A DNA stretch of 64,000 nt from Streptomyces sp. NBC_00390 (lineage in GTDB: Bacteria; Actinomycetota; Actinomycetes; Streptomycetales; Streptomycetaceae): the NCBI RefSeq assembly GCF_036057275.1, contig NZ_CP107945.1, forward strand, positions 8,184,001 through 8,248,000, given 5' to 3'. The translations under genes and the position numbers were made by a program. Under the pieces are notes generated by a model, which ran no database searches, was not told the origin of the DNA, and saw only the letters and a list, made by a program, of their open reading frames with translations. Positions 27,256 to 35,851 of this stretch are shown in pieces (positions within the stretch are counted from its first letter, which is position 1; the number at the start of each line of letters is the position of its first letter).

Positions 27256-27260
27256 ACGGT

Positions 27261-27536
27261 TCACGCCGACATTGCCTGGCCACCGCAGTCACTGTCTTGC
27301 GCGCAGGCAGTCGCCAATTCGTCCAAGGACACCTCCAGCGCTGCGGCCAGGGCCGCCACGGTGAAGAACGCCGGAGTCGGCGCCCGACCGGTCTCGATCT
27401 TGCGCAGCGTCTCTGCCGACACCCCCGCCGCTGCGGCGATCTCCACCATGCTGCGATCGCCGCGTGCCTGACGCAGCAGCGCGCCGAACCGCTCTCCGCG
27501 CTGCCGCTCCCATGGAGTCAAAGGAGTTCTCACCAT
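27261..27536 (-). CDS. XRE-family transcriptional regulator
   Basis: A 91-residue regulator that is essentially one Cro/C1-type helix-turn-helix: RFGALLRQARGDRSMVEIAAAAGVSAETLRKIETGRAP, then AALAAALEVSLDELA. The ATG at 27536 has AAGGAG seven bases upstream. It is divergent from a methionine aminopeptidase gene with only 64 bases between the starts. That region holds the palindrome ATACCGGTAT. It likely represses itself and the peptidase gene. Confidence 0.88.
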   Translation of the reverse strand: MVRTPLTPWERQRGERFGALLRQARGDRSMVEIAAAAGVSAETLRKIETGRAPTPAFFTVAALAAALEVSLDELATACAQDSDCGGQAMSA

Positions 27537-27600
27537 GGCCGTGATACTAATACCGGTATAAGAATTGGATGTCGAGGCGTGAGACAGGGAGCCGCAGGAC
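27537..27600. promoter_or_regulatory. Divergent promoter with palindromic operator
   Basis: The 64-base region between the XRE and map-type genes is unusually AT-rich. It contains the perfect palindrome ATACCGGTAT at 27550-27559, flanked by TACTA and AGAATT. It is the likely XRE binding site. Confidence 0.65.
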
Positions 27601-28368
27601 ATGGTGGAGATCAAGACCGACACGGCACTGGACTCGATGCGTGAAGCCGGGCGCGTCGTGGCCCACGCCCTCGCCGCCGTCCGGGAAGCCGCAGACATCG
27701 GGGTCTCGCTGAAGGAGCTGGACGAAGCAGCCCGCACCGTCCTGGCGAAGGCCGGAGCACGCTCGCCCTTCCTCGGCTACCGGCCCTCCTTCGCCCCCAC
27801 ACCCTTCCCGGCGGTGATCTGCACATCGGTCAACGACGCCATCGTCCACGGCATCCCCACCGACTACCGCCTGCGTGACGGCGACCTGGTCAGCATCGAC
27901 TGCGGCGCGGAACTCGATGGCTGGACCGGCGACGCTGCCATCAGCTTCACCGTCGGCACCCCACGACCCGCCGACCTGGAGCTGATCAACGCCACCCAGC
28001 GCGCTCTCGACGCCGGCATCGCCGCAGCCAACCCCGGCAACCGTATCGGCGACATCTCCCACGCCATCGGCACCGTCGCACGATCAGCACGCTGCGGCAT
28101 GCCCGCCGACTTCGGCGGCCACGGCATCGGCCGCCGCATGCACGAAGACCCCCACGTCCCCAACCGAGGACGCCCCCGCCGCGGCTTCCCCCTCCGCCAC
28201 GGCCTGACCCTCGCCATCGAGCCCATGTTCATGGCCGGCGGACGCGACAACTACCGCACCGGCACCGACGGCTGGACCCTGCACACCATCGACGGCAGCC
28301 GAGCAGCCCACATCGAGCACACCGTCGCCATCACCGAAGAAGGCCCCCGCATCCTGACCCTGCCCTGA
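27601..28368 (+). CDS. map: Type I methionine aminopeptidase
   Basis: A 255-residue methionyl aminopeptidase that removes the N-terminal Met from nascent proteins. All five metal ligands are present with the same spacing as in E. coli Map: Asp100, Asp111, His174, Glu207 and Glu239. No N-terminal zinc-finger extension is present. Streptomyces has a housekeeping copy in the ribosomal protein cluster, so this is probably an accessory paralogue. It is divergent from, and likely controlled by, the XRE regulator. The ATG at 27601 has GCAGGA upstream. Confidence 0.92.
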   Translation: MVEIKTDTALDSMREAGRVVAHALAAVREAADIGVSLKELDEAARTVLAKAGARSPFLGYRPSFAPTPFPAVICTSVNDAIVHGIPTDYRLRDGDLVSIDCGAELDGWTGDAAISFTVGTPRPADLELINATQRALDAGIAAANPGNRIGDISHAIGTVARSARCGMPADFGGHGIGRRMHEDPHVPNRGRPRRGFPLRHGLTLAIEPMFMAGGRDNYRTGTDGWTLHTIDGSRAAHIEHTVAITEEGPRILTLP

Positions 28369-28747
28369 TCCGAACAGCGAACCGTCGCACCGCCGGCCTT
28401 TCCCACGCGAACCTGCGTGTTCACCACGAGCCCGTGGGTCCAGGCCCGCAAACCGATGCATGAGAACCGCGATTTCCCGCTCAACCGCCTTCAGTTTTCG
28501 CGAACGCGCGGGCCTCCCGGCCTCCGGACTCCTATCCCTGACACCAGCCGCAAAATGCCGGTCGGGGCTTCGTGGCCACGGCCTTCTTGGGCTGGCCGGG
28601 CACGGTCCTGAGCGACACCTGAGCCGTCCACGCGGCCCGACGGTACCGGCGGCACAAGCGGGAACGGCGGGCAATGGTGGCCTCTTCGGCGGCACCAGCT
28701 GGCTCACAGGGCTCTCGGCGGACTGATCGTGTGCTGTGGGTGACCGC
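28369..28747. other. Gene-free stretch between convergent genes
   Basis: About 380 bases without a recognisable gene. The open frames are short and lack binding sites. Confidence 0.45.
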
Positions 28748-29272
28748 TCAGGCGCCGAGACTCTGGATGGTTTCCTTCACCAGACGGTTGCCCTTGGGCG
28801 CGTACCACGAGGTGTACGACGACAGCTTGGCAACCGCCGCGCCCAGCCACTCGGGATCACCGAGCCGGTTCAGTGCCTTGGCCTCGGTGATCTGGTCGAA
28901 CAGCGCCTTCAGCACAATGACGTGGCCGGCTGTATAACGGCGCTCGTGATGCGTGTACCGCACCGACCACAGCTCGTACGGATGGCGCAGGATGCCGTGC
29001 AGGGAGCAGCCGTCACGGCCCATGTCAGCACCGGTCGCGAAGGCCCCGACGAAGCCTCCGGCAGGGGTGGCGTGCCACCTCCGGTATGCGGCTCGCACCT
29101 TCAGCTCCACGAACTGGGACCACCCGACCGTGAGCAGAGGTGCCGCCTCCCCGCGCCGGCGGTGCTCCAGGCCCTCGGGCATGAACACGATTGACAGGCC
29201 CTCCTTCCGCGTCGGGTCCCCGATCACCCACCGGTCCCCGATCAACTCCAGCGGCCCGAGGTGCTGCGCCAT
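28748..29272 (-). CDS. Hypothetical protein, 174 aa
   Basis: A soluble protein of mixed alpha/beta character. An N-terminal beta segment (LELIGDRWVIGDPTRKEGLSIVFMP) suggests a PH-like or small barrel domain. A helical half with several Trp and Tyr follows (WSVRYTHHERRYTAGHVIVLKALFDQ). There is no signal or membrane segment. Similar proteins occur in other Streptomyces without known role. The ATG at 29272 has GGGAGAGG just upstream. The frame extends further upstream but that part looks non-coding. Confidence 0.65.
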   Translation of the reverse strand: MAQHLGPLELIGDRWVIGDPTRKEGLSIVFMPEGLEHRRRGEAAPLLTVGWSQFVELKVRAAYRRWHATPAGGFVGAFATGADMGRDGCSLHGILRHPYELWSVRYTHHERRYTAGHVIVLKALFDQITEAKALNRLGDPEWLGAAVAKLSSYTSWYAPKGNRLVKETIQSLGA

Positions 29273-29469
29273 GGCCTCTCCCTCTGCCCTGCCCCCTGTC
29301 CGACCAGGAACATAACCGACGCCCGGAGACCGACCGCCGGCCGTGCGTCCTCGATCGTGTGAAGCGCCCGACCGGCTCCGTCGAAATTCTTGTGATGGGG
29401 TCGGCAGTCCCCTGGCGCCAGATCTTGACCGCTTGCCGCCGAAGCCTGACCGGTCGCTAACCTGTGCGC

Positions 29470-29997
29470 GTGACGTCCACCGATGATCGACAGTTCCCTG
29501 CCGCGCTCGCGGCCGCGATAGCGGTTCCGTTCGACTACAACGGCGTAGAGGGTGTCGACTTCGAACCTTTCCCGGCCCTCCTGTCCGCCGAGGACACCAC
29601 TGACTGGTTCCGGGCATGGACCGGCAACGGGGAGCTGAGTGGCGACGACTTCCGCATATTCGGCCAGGACGGCTCCGGCGGATATGCGGCGTTCTGGCTG
29701 ATCCGTCCGAACAGGGCACTGGTCGACCAGCCCGTTGTCTTCCTCGGCTCCGAGGGCGAGACCGGTGTCGTCGCGCGCGACCTGGGCGACTTCCTGTGGC
29801 TTTTGGCCGATGGCCTTGGCCCCTGGGAAGCCGCCACCCCGTACGAGAGCGACCGAGTGCCATGCCCCAACCAGGAGCTGACGGTCATCGCGGAACGGTT
29901 CGCGCCGGACCGGCGCCGGTCAGCCGCTGCCGTGATTGAGCAAGCCACCCGGGAGTTCCCCGACTTCGACGACACCATCATGGAGCTCTGCCGCTGA
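29470..29997 (+). CDS. SMI1/KNR4 (SUKH)-like protein
   Basis: A 175-residue acidic protein. The central part GQDGSGGYAAFWLIRP, then QPVVFLGSEGETGVVARDLGDFLWLLADG, has the pattern of the SMI1/KNR4 or SUKH superfamily: a strand pair, then a helix that begins with an acidic DLGDFL. SUKH proteins are commonly immunity proteins against contact-dependent or polymorphic toxins, but many are orphans. No toxin gene is adjacent. The GTG at 29470 is preferred; one two codons upstream is possible. Confidence 0.65.
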   Translation: MTSTDDRQFPAALAAAIAVPFDYNGVEGVDFEPFPALLSAEDTTDWFRAWTGNGELSGDDFRIFGQDGSGGYAAFWLIRPNRALVDQPVVFLGSEGETGVVARDLGDFLWLLADGLGPWEAATPYESDRVPCPNQELTVIAERFAPDRRRSAAAVIEQATREFPDFDDTIMELCR

Positions 29998-30048
29998 ACC
30001 CGGCAGGCACACTGCCCTGGGCACCCACGCTTTCGTTGTCTCCGCCGG

Positions 30049-31320
30049 TCATTTGATCAGGCGGGCGGGTGCGGTGCTGGCGCGTAGCAGGTACTCCAGT
30101 GGTCCGCGCCGGAAGAACCGGGTCCAGACGAGGGCCAGCAGCATGGCCCCGACGGCGAAGCAGATGAACGCCGGCAGGGTGGCGGAATCCGGCAGGTCCT
30201 CGATGCCCAGGGCCTTGATGGCGATGATGTGGCCGACATACGCGGTCAGGGCGATGGAGCCGACCGCGGTGACGGGCGCGGCGAGCCACCGCAGGCGCGC
30301 CGACCGGTTGGTGGCGACGAGACACGCGGCCAGGACCGCCAGGGCGACGCCGGTGTTGCCCGCGATGGACCAGGTCGTCTGGCTGTGCGGCGCGGCCACC
30401 AGCAGCCAGGCGGGAACACCCGGGGTCGGGTCCTCACCCACGCCGTCGGACCACCAGGCCGATGCCGCCGCCGAGGTGTCTGTGGCCGCATTCACGTCGG
30501 CCTGTGCGCCCGGGACGAAGCGCAAGGCCAGCCACGAGCCTCCGTAACCGAGCACGGCCAGCGCCACGCCGTACATGGCGAGCTTGCCGAGCATGCCGGG
30601 TCGGCCGAGGTCGAGCTTGGCCAGCGCCATTCCGGCGATGATGAAAGGCAGCCAGGTCAGCACCGGGTACGGGCCGGTGATGAACAGCTCGATGACACCG
30701 TCCGTGTCGGTGACCCGGGCCAGCGGATCGTAGTCGATGACGGCATCCGCCCAGTTCCCGTCCTCCACCGCGATCCGGATCAGATACAGCACCTGGGGCA
30801 GGACGAGCGTCATCGCCGCGGCGATGACGGCCAGGGTGGCGGCCCGCAGCCGGTACAGCGGCAGCGCGAGGACGAAGAGCAGCCCGTAGGCGGCAAGAAT
30901 CACGTCGACATCGGTGTCAAGAGCGACCAGGGCGTATCCCACGGCAACCAGAACGACGGAGCGGATCAGCACCCTGCCCATCGCCTGCCGACCCGCGCGC
31001 CCGGTCCGCGGCTGGGGCCAGCCGGTGAGGAGAATCAGACTGAACCCCGCCAGCAGAGCGAACAGGGCAGCGGACCGTCCACGCGCCAGCTCCATCACGA
31101 AGCCCAGCGCCCCGCCCTCCGACGGCTCGGGGCCGACGTGCGCTGCGTACATGCCCAGGATCGCCAGACCTCGGGCCAGGTCGAGACCGATCAGCCGTCC
31201 CGTCGACGACGTGGCGAAGTAGGAGTCTGTCCCGGCCGCCGGTGCGGTCCCGGACTGCACGGCCGGTGATACGTCGTGGGTCACTACTCCAGGATTGAGA
31301 AAGCTGCTCCCTTCAACCAT
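30049..31320 (-). CDS. DUF418-type / acyltransferase-like multipass membrane protein
   Basis: A protein of about 420 residues with ten or so membrane segments. The opening GRLIGLDLARGLAILGMYAAHVGP is the signature of DUF418/DUF1624-like proteins related to heparan-alpha-glucosaminide acetyltransferases and membrane acyltransferases. A large extracytoplasmic loop (ADVNAATDTSAAASAWW) sits between segments. The start is uncertain: ATG at 31320 or GTG at 31284. Its 5' end is part of an inverted duplication whose other copy lies at 31950-32205. A decayed two-component system lies just upstream. The substrate is unknown. Confidence 0.78.
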   Translation of the reverse strand: MVEGSSFLNPGVVTHDVSPAVQSGTAPAAGTDSYFATSSTGRLIGLDLARGLAILGMYAAHVGPEPSEGGALGFVMELARGRSAALFALLAGFSLILLTGWPQPRTGRAGRQAMGRVLIRSVVLVAVGYALVALDTDVDVILAAYGLLFVLALPLYRLRAATLAVIAAAMTLVLPQVLYLIRIAVEDGNWADAVIDYDPLARVTDTDGVIELFITGPYPVLTWLPFIIAGMALAKLDLGRPGMLGKLAMYGVALAVLGYGGSWLALRFVPGAQADVNAATDTSAAASAWWSDGVGEDPTPGVPAWLLVAAPHSQTTWSIAGNTGVALAVLAACLVATNRSARLRWLAAPVTAVGSIALTAYVGHIIAIKALGIEDLPDSATLPAFICFAVGAMLLALVWTRFFRRGPLEYLLRASTAPARLIK

Positions 31321-31375
31321 CCGGCAGATGTCCGGAGCCACCCCCGCCGACAGGCTGGCCCAGCCCGTGCCGCAC
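31100..31375 (-). repeat. Inverted duplication, arm A (5' end of the DUF418 gene)
   Basis: This segment reappears, inverted and mutated, at 31950-32205. Shared landmarks are GTCGGCGGGGG, CTGCCGGATG, CCTGGAGTAGTGAC, GACGTATCACCGG and CTTCGCCACGTCGTCGACGG. The intact copy here codes the start of the membrane protein. Confidence 0.75.
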
Positions 31376-31875
31376 GGTCGCAGCCGGTGTCGGGCAGGCG
31401 AAGTTCGTACCCGCCGTCGGCCGTCCGCCGTCAGCCGTCGGCACGGAGGTGGCAGTGCCGCCGAGGAGCGCGGCGCGCTGATGCAGGCCGACCAGGCCGG
31501 AGTGCGCGCTGGGCAGAGGAAGACGGGACCGTGTCGTTGCGGTATTGGTGACCGTGACACGGATGGCGCCGCCCTCGTGGGACATGCGCACCGTCGCGGG
31601 CGGCGGGGTTCGACGAGCAGGGCGCCTGGACGTAGCTGCCCACCTCCCTCCGGCGATGAGGAGGACGGCGAGTCCGTCGACGTCCGTTGTCCGGACGCCC
31701 AGCAGCACGACCTCGGGACGTATCTCCCGTGCCGTCCGGACCACCTGGCCGCCGGGAACCGCCGCAACGACGTCGATGTCCTCGTCCGCCGCGTCGGGCT
31801 GTGCTGAAAGCCCGTACGGATCAGGGCCTCGTCGGCGTCCACCGTCACCCGGATCACGCATGCTTCACTCGTCAT
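31330..31875 (-). pseudogene. Fossil two-component system (response regulator fused to kinase debris)
   Basis: The first part reads as a NarL-type receiver start (TSEACVIRVTVDADEALIRTG, then in another frame VPGGQVVRTAREIRPEVVLLGVR, DVDGLAVL). It passes straight into the end of a histidine-kinase ATPase domain (MSHEGGAIRVTVTNTA, then GLVGLHQRAALLGGTATS). The kinase head, phospho-acceptor regions and regulator HTH are missing. Order and frame changes show a deletion fusion of an original kinase/regulator pair. Confidence 0.7.
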
Positions 31876-31949
31876 CGGACCACTGTCCGCTTCGTACCAC
31901 GCCGAGGGACGTCCAGCGGGTGCCCGAGACCGAATCCGGCCGGGCGGCG

Positions 31950-32205
31950 AGGCTGTGCCAGCCAGTCGGCGGGGGCGTTCCGGACACCTGCCGGATGTTG
32001 GCTACCGGCAACTTCCCCAACCCTGGAGTAGTGACGCGCGACGTATCACCGGCTGCGTGTCCGGGGCCGCACCGGCGGCCGGGACGGACTCCTGCTTCGC
32101 CACGTCGTCGACGGAAGATGAACGGTCTCGACCCGGCCCGAGGTCCGGCGATGCTGGGCCTGGTCGCAGCGCACGTCGGTCCCGAGACCCAAGCGGCGGC
32201 AGCCA
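31950..32205 (+). repeat. Inverted duplication, arm B (decayed)
   Basis: A degenerate copy of the first 80 codons and leader of the DUF418 gene, in the opposite orientation. It retains GLDPARGPAMLGLVAAHVGPE with substitutions and no functional frame. A third, shorter copy of only the leader lies at 32988-33040. Confidence 0.75.
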
Positions 32206-32247
32206 CACCATCCGGCGTCATGCCGGGCCAGGAAGGAGGACAGTCGT

Positions 32248-32853
32248 ATGAAGGTCCACCTGACATTGCTGTGTGCGACGGCCGGGGGTGCCGCCTTCGG
32301 CGACGGTCGCCTGAGCGAGCGCGGCCTGCGTGAGGCATGCTCCGCCGGAGCAGCGCTCCGTCCGTACTCGCTGACCCTCCGGGCTCCTTCCTTCCCCTGC
32401 GCTCAGATGGCTGACGCCCTCGGCATGGAGGCAACACTCGAGCCCGCGCTGCGCGACTTCGACTACGGCGAGTGGCGCGGCCGCACGGTCGGCGAAGTCG
32501 CCGCCACCGATCCCTACGGGCTCAGCGCCTGGCTCACCGACCCGGATTCCGCGCCACACGGCGGCGAGTCCGTACGTCACCTCTGCCGGCGAACGGCCAA
32601 CTGGCTGAGCAGCTTGCCGCCCGACACGGGCCGCGCCTTGGCCATCACAGAACCAGCCGTGGTCCGGGCCTTGCTCGTCCTTGCGCTGTCCGCGCCGGCA
32701 AGAGCCTTCTGGCATCTCGATGTGCCACCCCTGTCCGCGGTCTCCTTCACACCGCGCGGTGGCCGCTGGAACGTCCGGCTCGACCGAATCACTCTCAATG
32801 ACAGAGCCGGCAGTGGTCCGTTGGAGCGCAGGGGGTCCGCTCTGGTCACATGA
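32248..32853 (+). CDS. Histidine-phosphatase-superfamily protein lacking the RHG motif
   Basis: A 201-residue protein of the phosphoglycerate-mutase-like superfamily. The later family blocks are present: LSERGLREA, ALRDFDYGEWRGRTVGEV, and APHGGESVRHLCRR. The first strand, however, reads LTLLCATAGGA where active members have LxRHGxT, and the second catalytic His block reads ALAITEPAVVRALL. The phospho-accepting His is therefore absent, and this is probably a non-catalytic or altered member, a known actinomycete subgroup. The ATG at 32248 has an excellent AAGGAGG site. It is upstream of the Pls-like gene but separated from it by over 400 bases. Confidence 0.78.
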   Translation: MKVHLTLLCATAGGAAFGDGRLSERGLREACSAGAALRPYSLTLRAPSFPCAQMADALGMEATLEPALRDFDYGEWRGRTVGEVAATDPYGLSAWLTDPDSAPHGGESVRHLCRRTANWLSSLPPDTGRALAITEPAVVRALLVLALSAPARAFWHLDVPPLSAVSFTPRGGRWNVRLDRITLNDRAGSGPLERRGSALVT

Positions 32854-33275
32854 CAGCTCGCCGGCAGCTGATGCCTGGCCGCCGCTGAACATCGCGCCGC
32901 AGGAGCATGCCGGAAACGTCGCCATCCTCGAACGAGGATCTGTGCAACGACGGACCCACCGCTCCGTTGCACTGGCATCGATGGTCGAAGACACCCCGCC
33001 AGTCGGCGGGGGTGGTCCGGACATCTGCCGGATGGCTGAAGCGAGCGTTTCTCCTGAAGTGTGGTGACCATGGGGACACGGCTCAGCTCCGGCAAGCCGT
33101 CCGCGCCGGCAGCCCCGTACCGATTTCGCACGCTTACCGGCGATCGTGGCCGAACCAGAGTTCATGATCTTGTGACTTTCGGGTGGCGTGCCCCGGCTGC
33201 TGTTCCAGGGCGGGGCCGCCGCGCGTGGGCCGCATGGGCAGGTGCCGGCCGGAACGCCCTGGGGGAGCTGTCGTG

Positions 33276-35804
33276 ATGGGCAATGGCGCTGAGGACGCCA
33301 CGGCTGCGGGCATGCAGGCGGCAGCGGCCGGCACCGAGATGATGTTGGCCCAGGTGCTGGCCGGTGTGATGCGGACCGAGCAGGTGTCGGTCGACGGCGA
33401 TTTCTTCACCGATCTGGGTGCCGATTCCATGGTGATGGCCCATTTCTGTGCCCGGGTGCGTAAGCGGGACGACCTGCCCACGGTGTCGATGAAGGACATC
33501 TACCGGCACTCCACGATCCGGAGCCTGGCTGCCGCGCTCGCGGACATCACTTCCTCCTCGGCCCCTGCCGCGGTCCAGTCCCGGGCCTCCTCGCAGGCGC
33601 ATGCGCTGACTTCCTCGCCCCTCCGGGCGCAGACCGACGCACCGTCCGAGGTGTCGTCCGGGTCGCCGTCCGGCACATGGCAGTACGTGCTGTGCGGGGC
33701 GGCCCAGCTGCTGGCCTTCCTCGGCTTTTCCTGCCTCGGCGCCGTGGCCGCCATCCTCGGCTACCAATGGATCCTGACCGGCTCCGGGACAGCCGGCCTC
33801 TACCTGCGGGCGGTCCTGTTCGGTGCAGCGGTCTTCTGCGGTCTGTGCGCCCTTCCCGTCGCCGCGAAGTGGATACTCATCGGCCGTTTCACCCAACGGC
33901 GGATTCCCCTGTGGGGTCTCGCCTACCTGCGTTTTTGGTGCGTCAAGTCCCTGATCCGCAGCAGCCCGGCCCGCCTGCTCACCGGTTCACCGCTGTACGT
34001 GCTGTACCTGAGGGCCCTCGGCGCGTGCATCGGAAAAGGCGTCACCATCCTTTCCCGTACCGTTCCCGTCTGCGCCGACCTGCTCTCCGTCGGCGACGGC
34101 ACGCTCATACGCAAGGACGTGCTCCTGTCCTGCTACCGGGCGCACGACGGCTGGATCGAGACGGGCCCGGTCACTTTGGGCGCGGGTGTGACCGTCAGCG
34201 AGCAGACCGTCCTCGACATCGAGACGTCGATGGGCGACGACGCCCAACTGGGCCACGCCTCCTCCCTGCACCCTGGGCAGGCCGTGCCGGCCGGTGAGTC
34301 CTGGCACGGCTCACCGGCGCAGCGGGCGGAAACCGACTACCGGGCCGTCGAGCCCGCTGCGTGCGGCTCTGTGCGCAGAGCCCTCTACGGCCTGGGGCAG
34401 CTGATGGCCATACTGCTGGTGTATCTGCCGCTGGCGGTGGCCGGCGGCAGCTTCGTGCTCACCGCGATGCCGCAGCTGCACCTACTGCCGTCCACAGACC
34501 CGCCCGTCTTCACGAGCCGCGCGTTCTACATCGAGACGCTGATCGCTTCCCTGGTGGCCTTCTTCGGGGGAACGCTCCTGGGCCTGCTCGCGGTGAGCAC
34601 GGTGCCGCGGCTGCTCAGTCTGGCGATCAAGCCCGACAGGATCTATCCGCTGTACGGCTTCCACTACGGCATGCACCGGGCGATCATGCGGATGACCAAC
34701 ATCAGGTTCTTCACCACGCTCTTCGGGGACAGCTCCGCGATCGTCCACTACCTGCGCTGGCTGGGGTACGACCTGTGCCGCGTCGAGCAGACCGGTTCGA
34801 ACTTCGGCACGATGGTCAAGCACGACACCCCCTACCTGAGCACGGTCTCCAGCGGAACCATGGTTGCCGACGGTCTGTCGATCATCAACGCCGACTTCTC
34901 CAGCACCTCCTTCCGCTTTTCCCGGGCCTCGATCGGGCCGCGCAACTTCCTCGGCAACAACATCGCCTATCCCTCACGCGGACGGACGGGCGACAACTGT
35001 CTGCTCGCGACAAAGGTCTTGGTCCCCATCGACGGGCCGGTGCGCGAAGGCGTTGGCCTGCTGGGCTCACCCAGCTTCGAGATCCCGCGCACCGTGCTGC
35101 GTGACCAGCAGTTCGACCACCTGGCGACCGGCGACGAGCTGCGACGCCGTCTCGCTGCCAAGAACAGGCACAACGCAGTCACCGCGAGCATGCACATGCT
35201 GGCGCGGTGGTTCCACTTCTTCGTACTCGCCCTGATCGCCGTGGCCGCAGTCGACCTCTACCACGTGCATGGCGTGCCGGCGCTTGCACTGGCAAGCCTG
35301 CTCACTCTCACGTTCACCGTCGTCTACTTCACGCTGATCGAACGGGCCGTCACGGGATTCCGGCCACTGAAGCCGCTGTACTGCTCGATCTACGACCCTT
35401 CCTTCTGGCGACATGAACGCTTCTGGAAACTGACCTCACACCGCTACATGCAGCTCTTCAACGGCACCCCGTTCAAGGGCCTGGTCTGGAGGCTGCTGGG
35501 CGCCAGGATCGGCCGTCAGGTCTTCGACGACGGCTGCGCGCTGATCGAGCGGACCCTTGTCAGCATCGGGGACGGATGCACACTCAACGCCGCGAGCGTC
35601 ATCCAGTCCCACTCGCAGGAAGACGGCGCCTTCAAGTCCGACCACGCCGGGATCGGCCGGGGCGTGACGCTCGGCGTAGGCGCGTTCGTCCACTACGGCA
35701 CCACGATCGGCGACCACGCGCAGCTTGCCGCCGACTCCTTCCTGATGAAGGGCGAGGAAATTCCCTCTCATGCAGGGTGGGGCGGAAATCCGGCCCGGGG
35801 GTAG
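33276..35804 (+). CDS. Pls/PosA-like membrane protein with a lone carrier domain
   Basis: An 842-residue protein. Residues 15-85 are a peptidyl-carrier domain; the pantetheine attachment site is Ser51 in LGADSMVMA. A Ser/Ala-rich linker leads into about six membrane segments arranged in pairs. Interspersed are three soluble blocks with hexapeptide-like, left-handed-beta-helix character (for example VTILSRTVPVCADLLSVGDG, DDGCALIERTLVSIGDG, GVTLGVGAFVHYGTTIGD). This is the layout of the C-terminal half of epsilon-poly-L-lysine synthetase, but the adenylation domain is absent. It must be loaded in trans or do another acyl transfer. GGGGGAG lies eight bases before the ATG at 33276; the adjoining GTG at 33273 is possible. 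Confidence 0.85.
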   Translation: MGNGAEDATAAGMQAAAAGTEMMLAQVLAGVMRTEQVSVDGDFFTDLGADSMVMAHFCARVRKRDDLPTVSMKDIYRHSTIRSLAAALADITSSSAPAAVQSRASSQAHALTSSPLRAQTDAPSEVSSGSPSGTWQYVLCGAAQLLAFLGFSCLGAVAAILGYQWILTGSGTAGLYLRAVLFGAAVFCGLCALPVAAKWILIGRFTQRRIPLWGLAYLRFWCVKSLIRSSPARLLTGSPLYVLYLRALGACIGKGVTILSRTVPVCADLLSVGDGTLIRKDVLLSCYRAHDGWIETGPVTLGAGVTVSEQTVLDIETSMGDDAQLGHASSLHPGQAVPAGESWHGSPAQRAETDYRAVEPAACGSVRRALYGLGQLMAILLVYLPLAVAGGSFVLTAMPQLHLLPSTDPPVFTSRAFYIETLIASLVAFFGGTLLGLLAVSTVPRLLSLAIKPDRIYPLYGFHYGMHRAIMRMTNIRFFTTLFGDSSAIVHYLRWLGYDLCRVEQTGSNFGTMVKHDTPYLSTVSSGTMVADGLSIINADFSSTSFRFSRASIGPRNFLGNNIAYPSRGRTGDNCLLATKVLVPIDGPVREGVGLLGSPSFEIPRTVLRDQQFDHLATGDELRRRLAAKNRHNAVTASMHMLARWFHFFVLALIAVAAVDLYHVHGVPALALASLLTLTFTVVYFTLIERAVTGFRPLKPLYCSIYDPSFWRHERFWKLTSHRYMQLFNGTPFKGLVWRLLGARIGRQVFDDGCALIERTLVSIGDGCTLNAASVIQSHSQEDGAFKSDHAGIGRGVTLGVGAFVHYGTTIGDHAQLAADSFLMKGEEIPSHAGWGGNPARG

Positions 35805-35851
35805 GTGCCGTCAACGAGCGGCGAACCCACCCTCCGGCCGGGCGGCGCGCG

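Noticed and set aside
30229..31269. 346-residue open frame on the plus strand
   Set aside because: It is antisense to the DUF418 membrane protein, which has clear family sequence. The frame is Gly/Arg/Asp-rich noise.
33276..35804. Complete epsilon-poly-L-lysine synthetase
   Set aside because: There is no adenylation domain in or next to the gene, so it cannot activate lysine alone.
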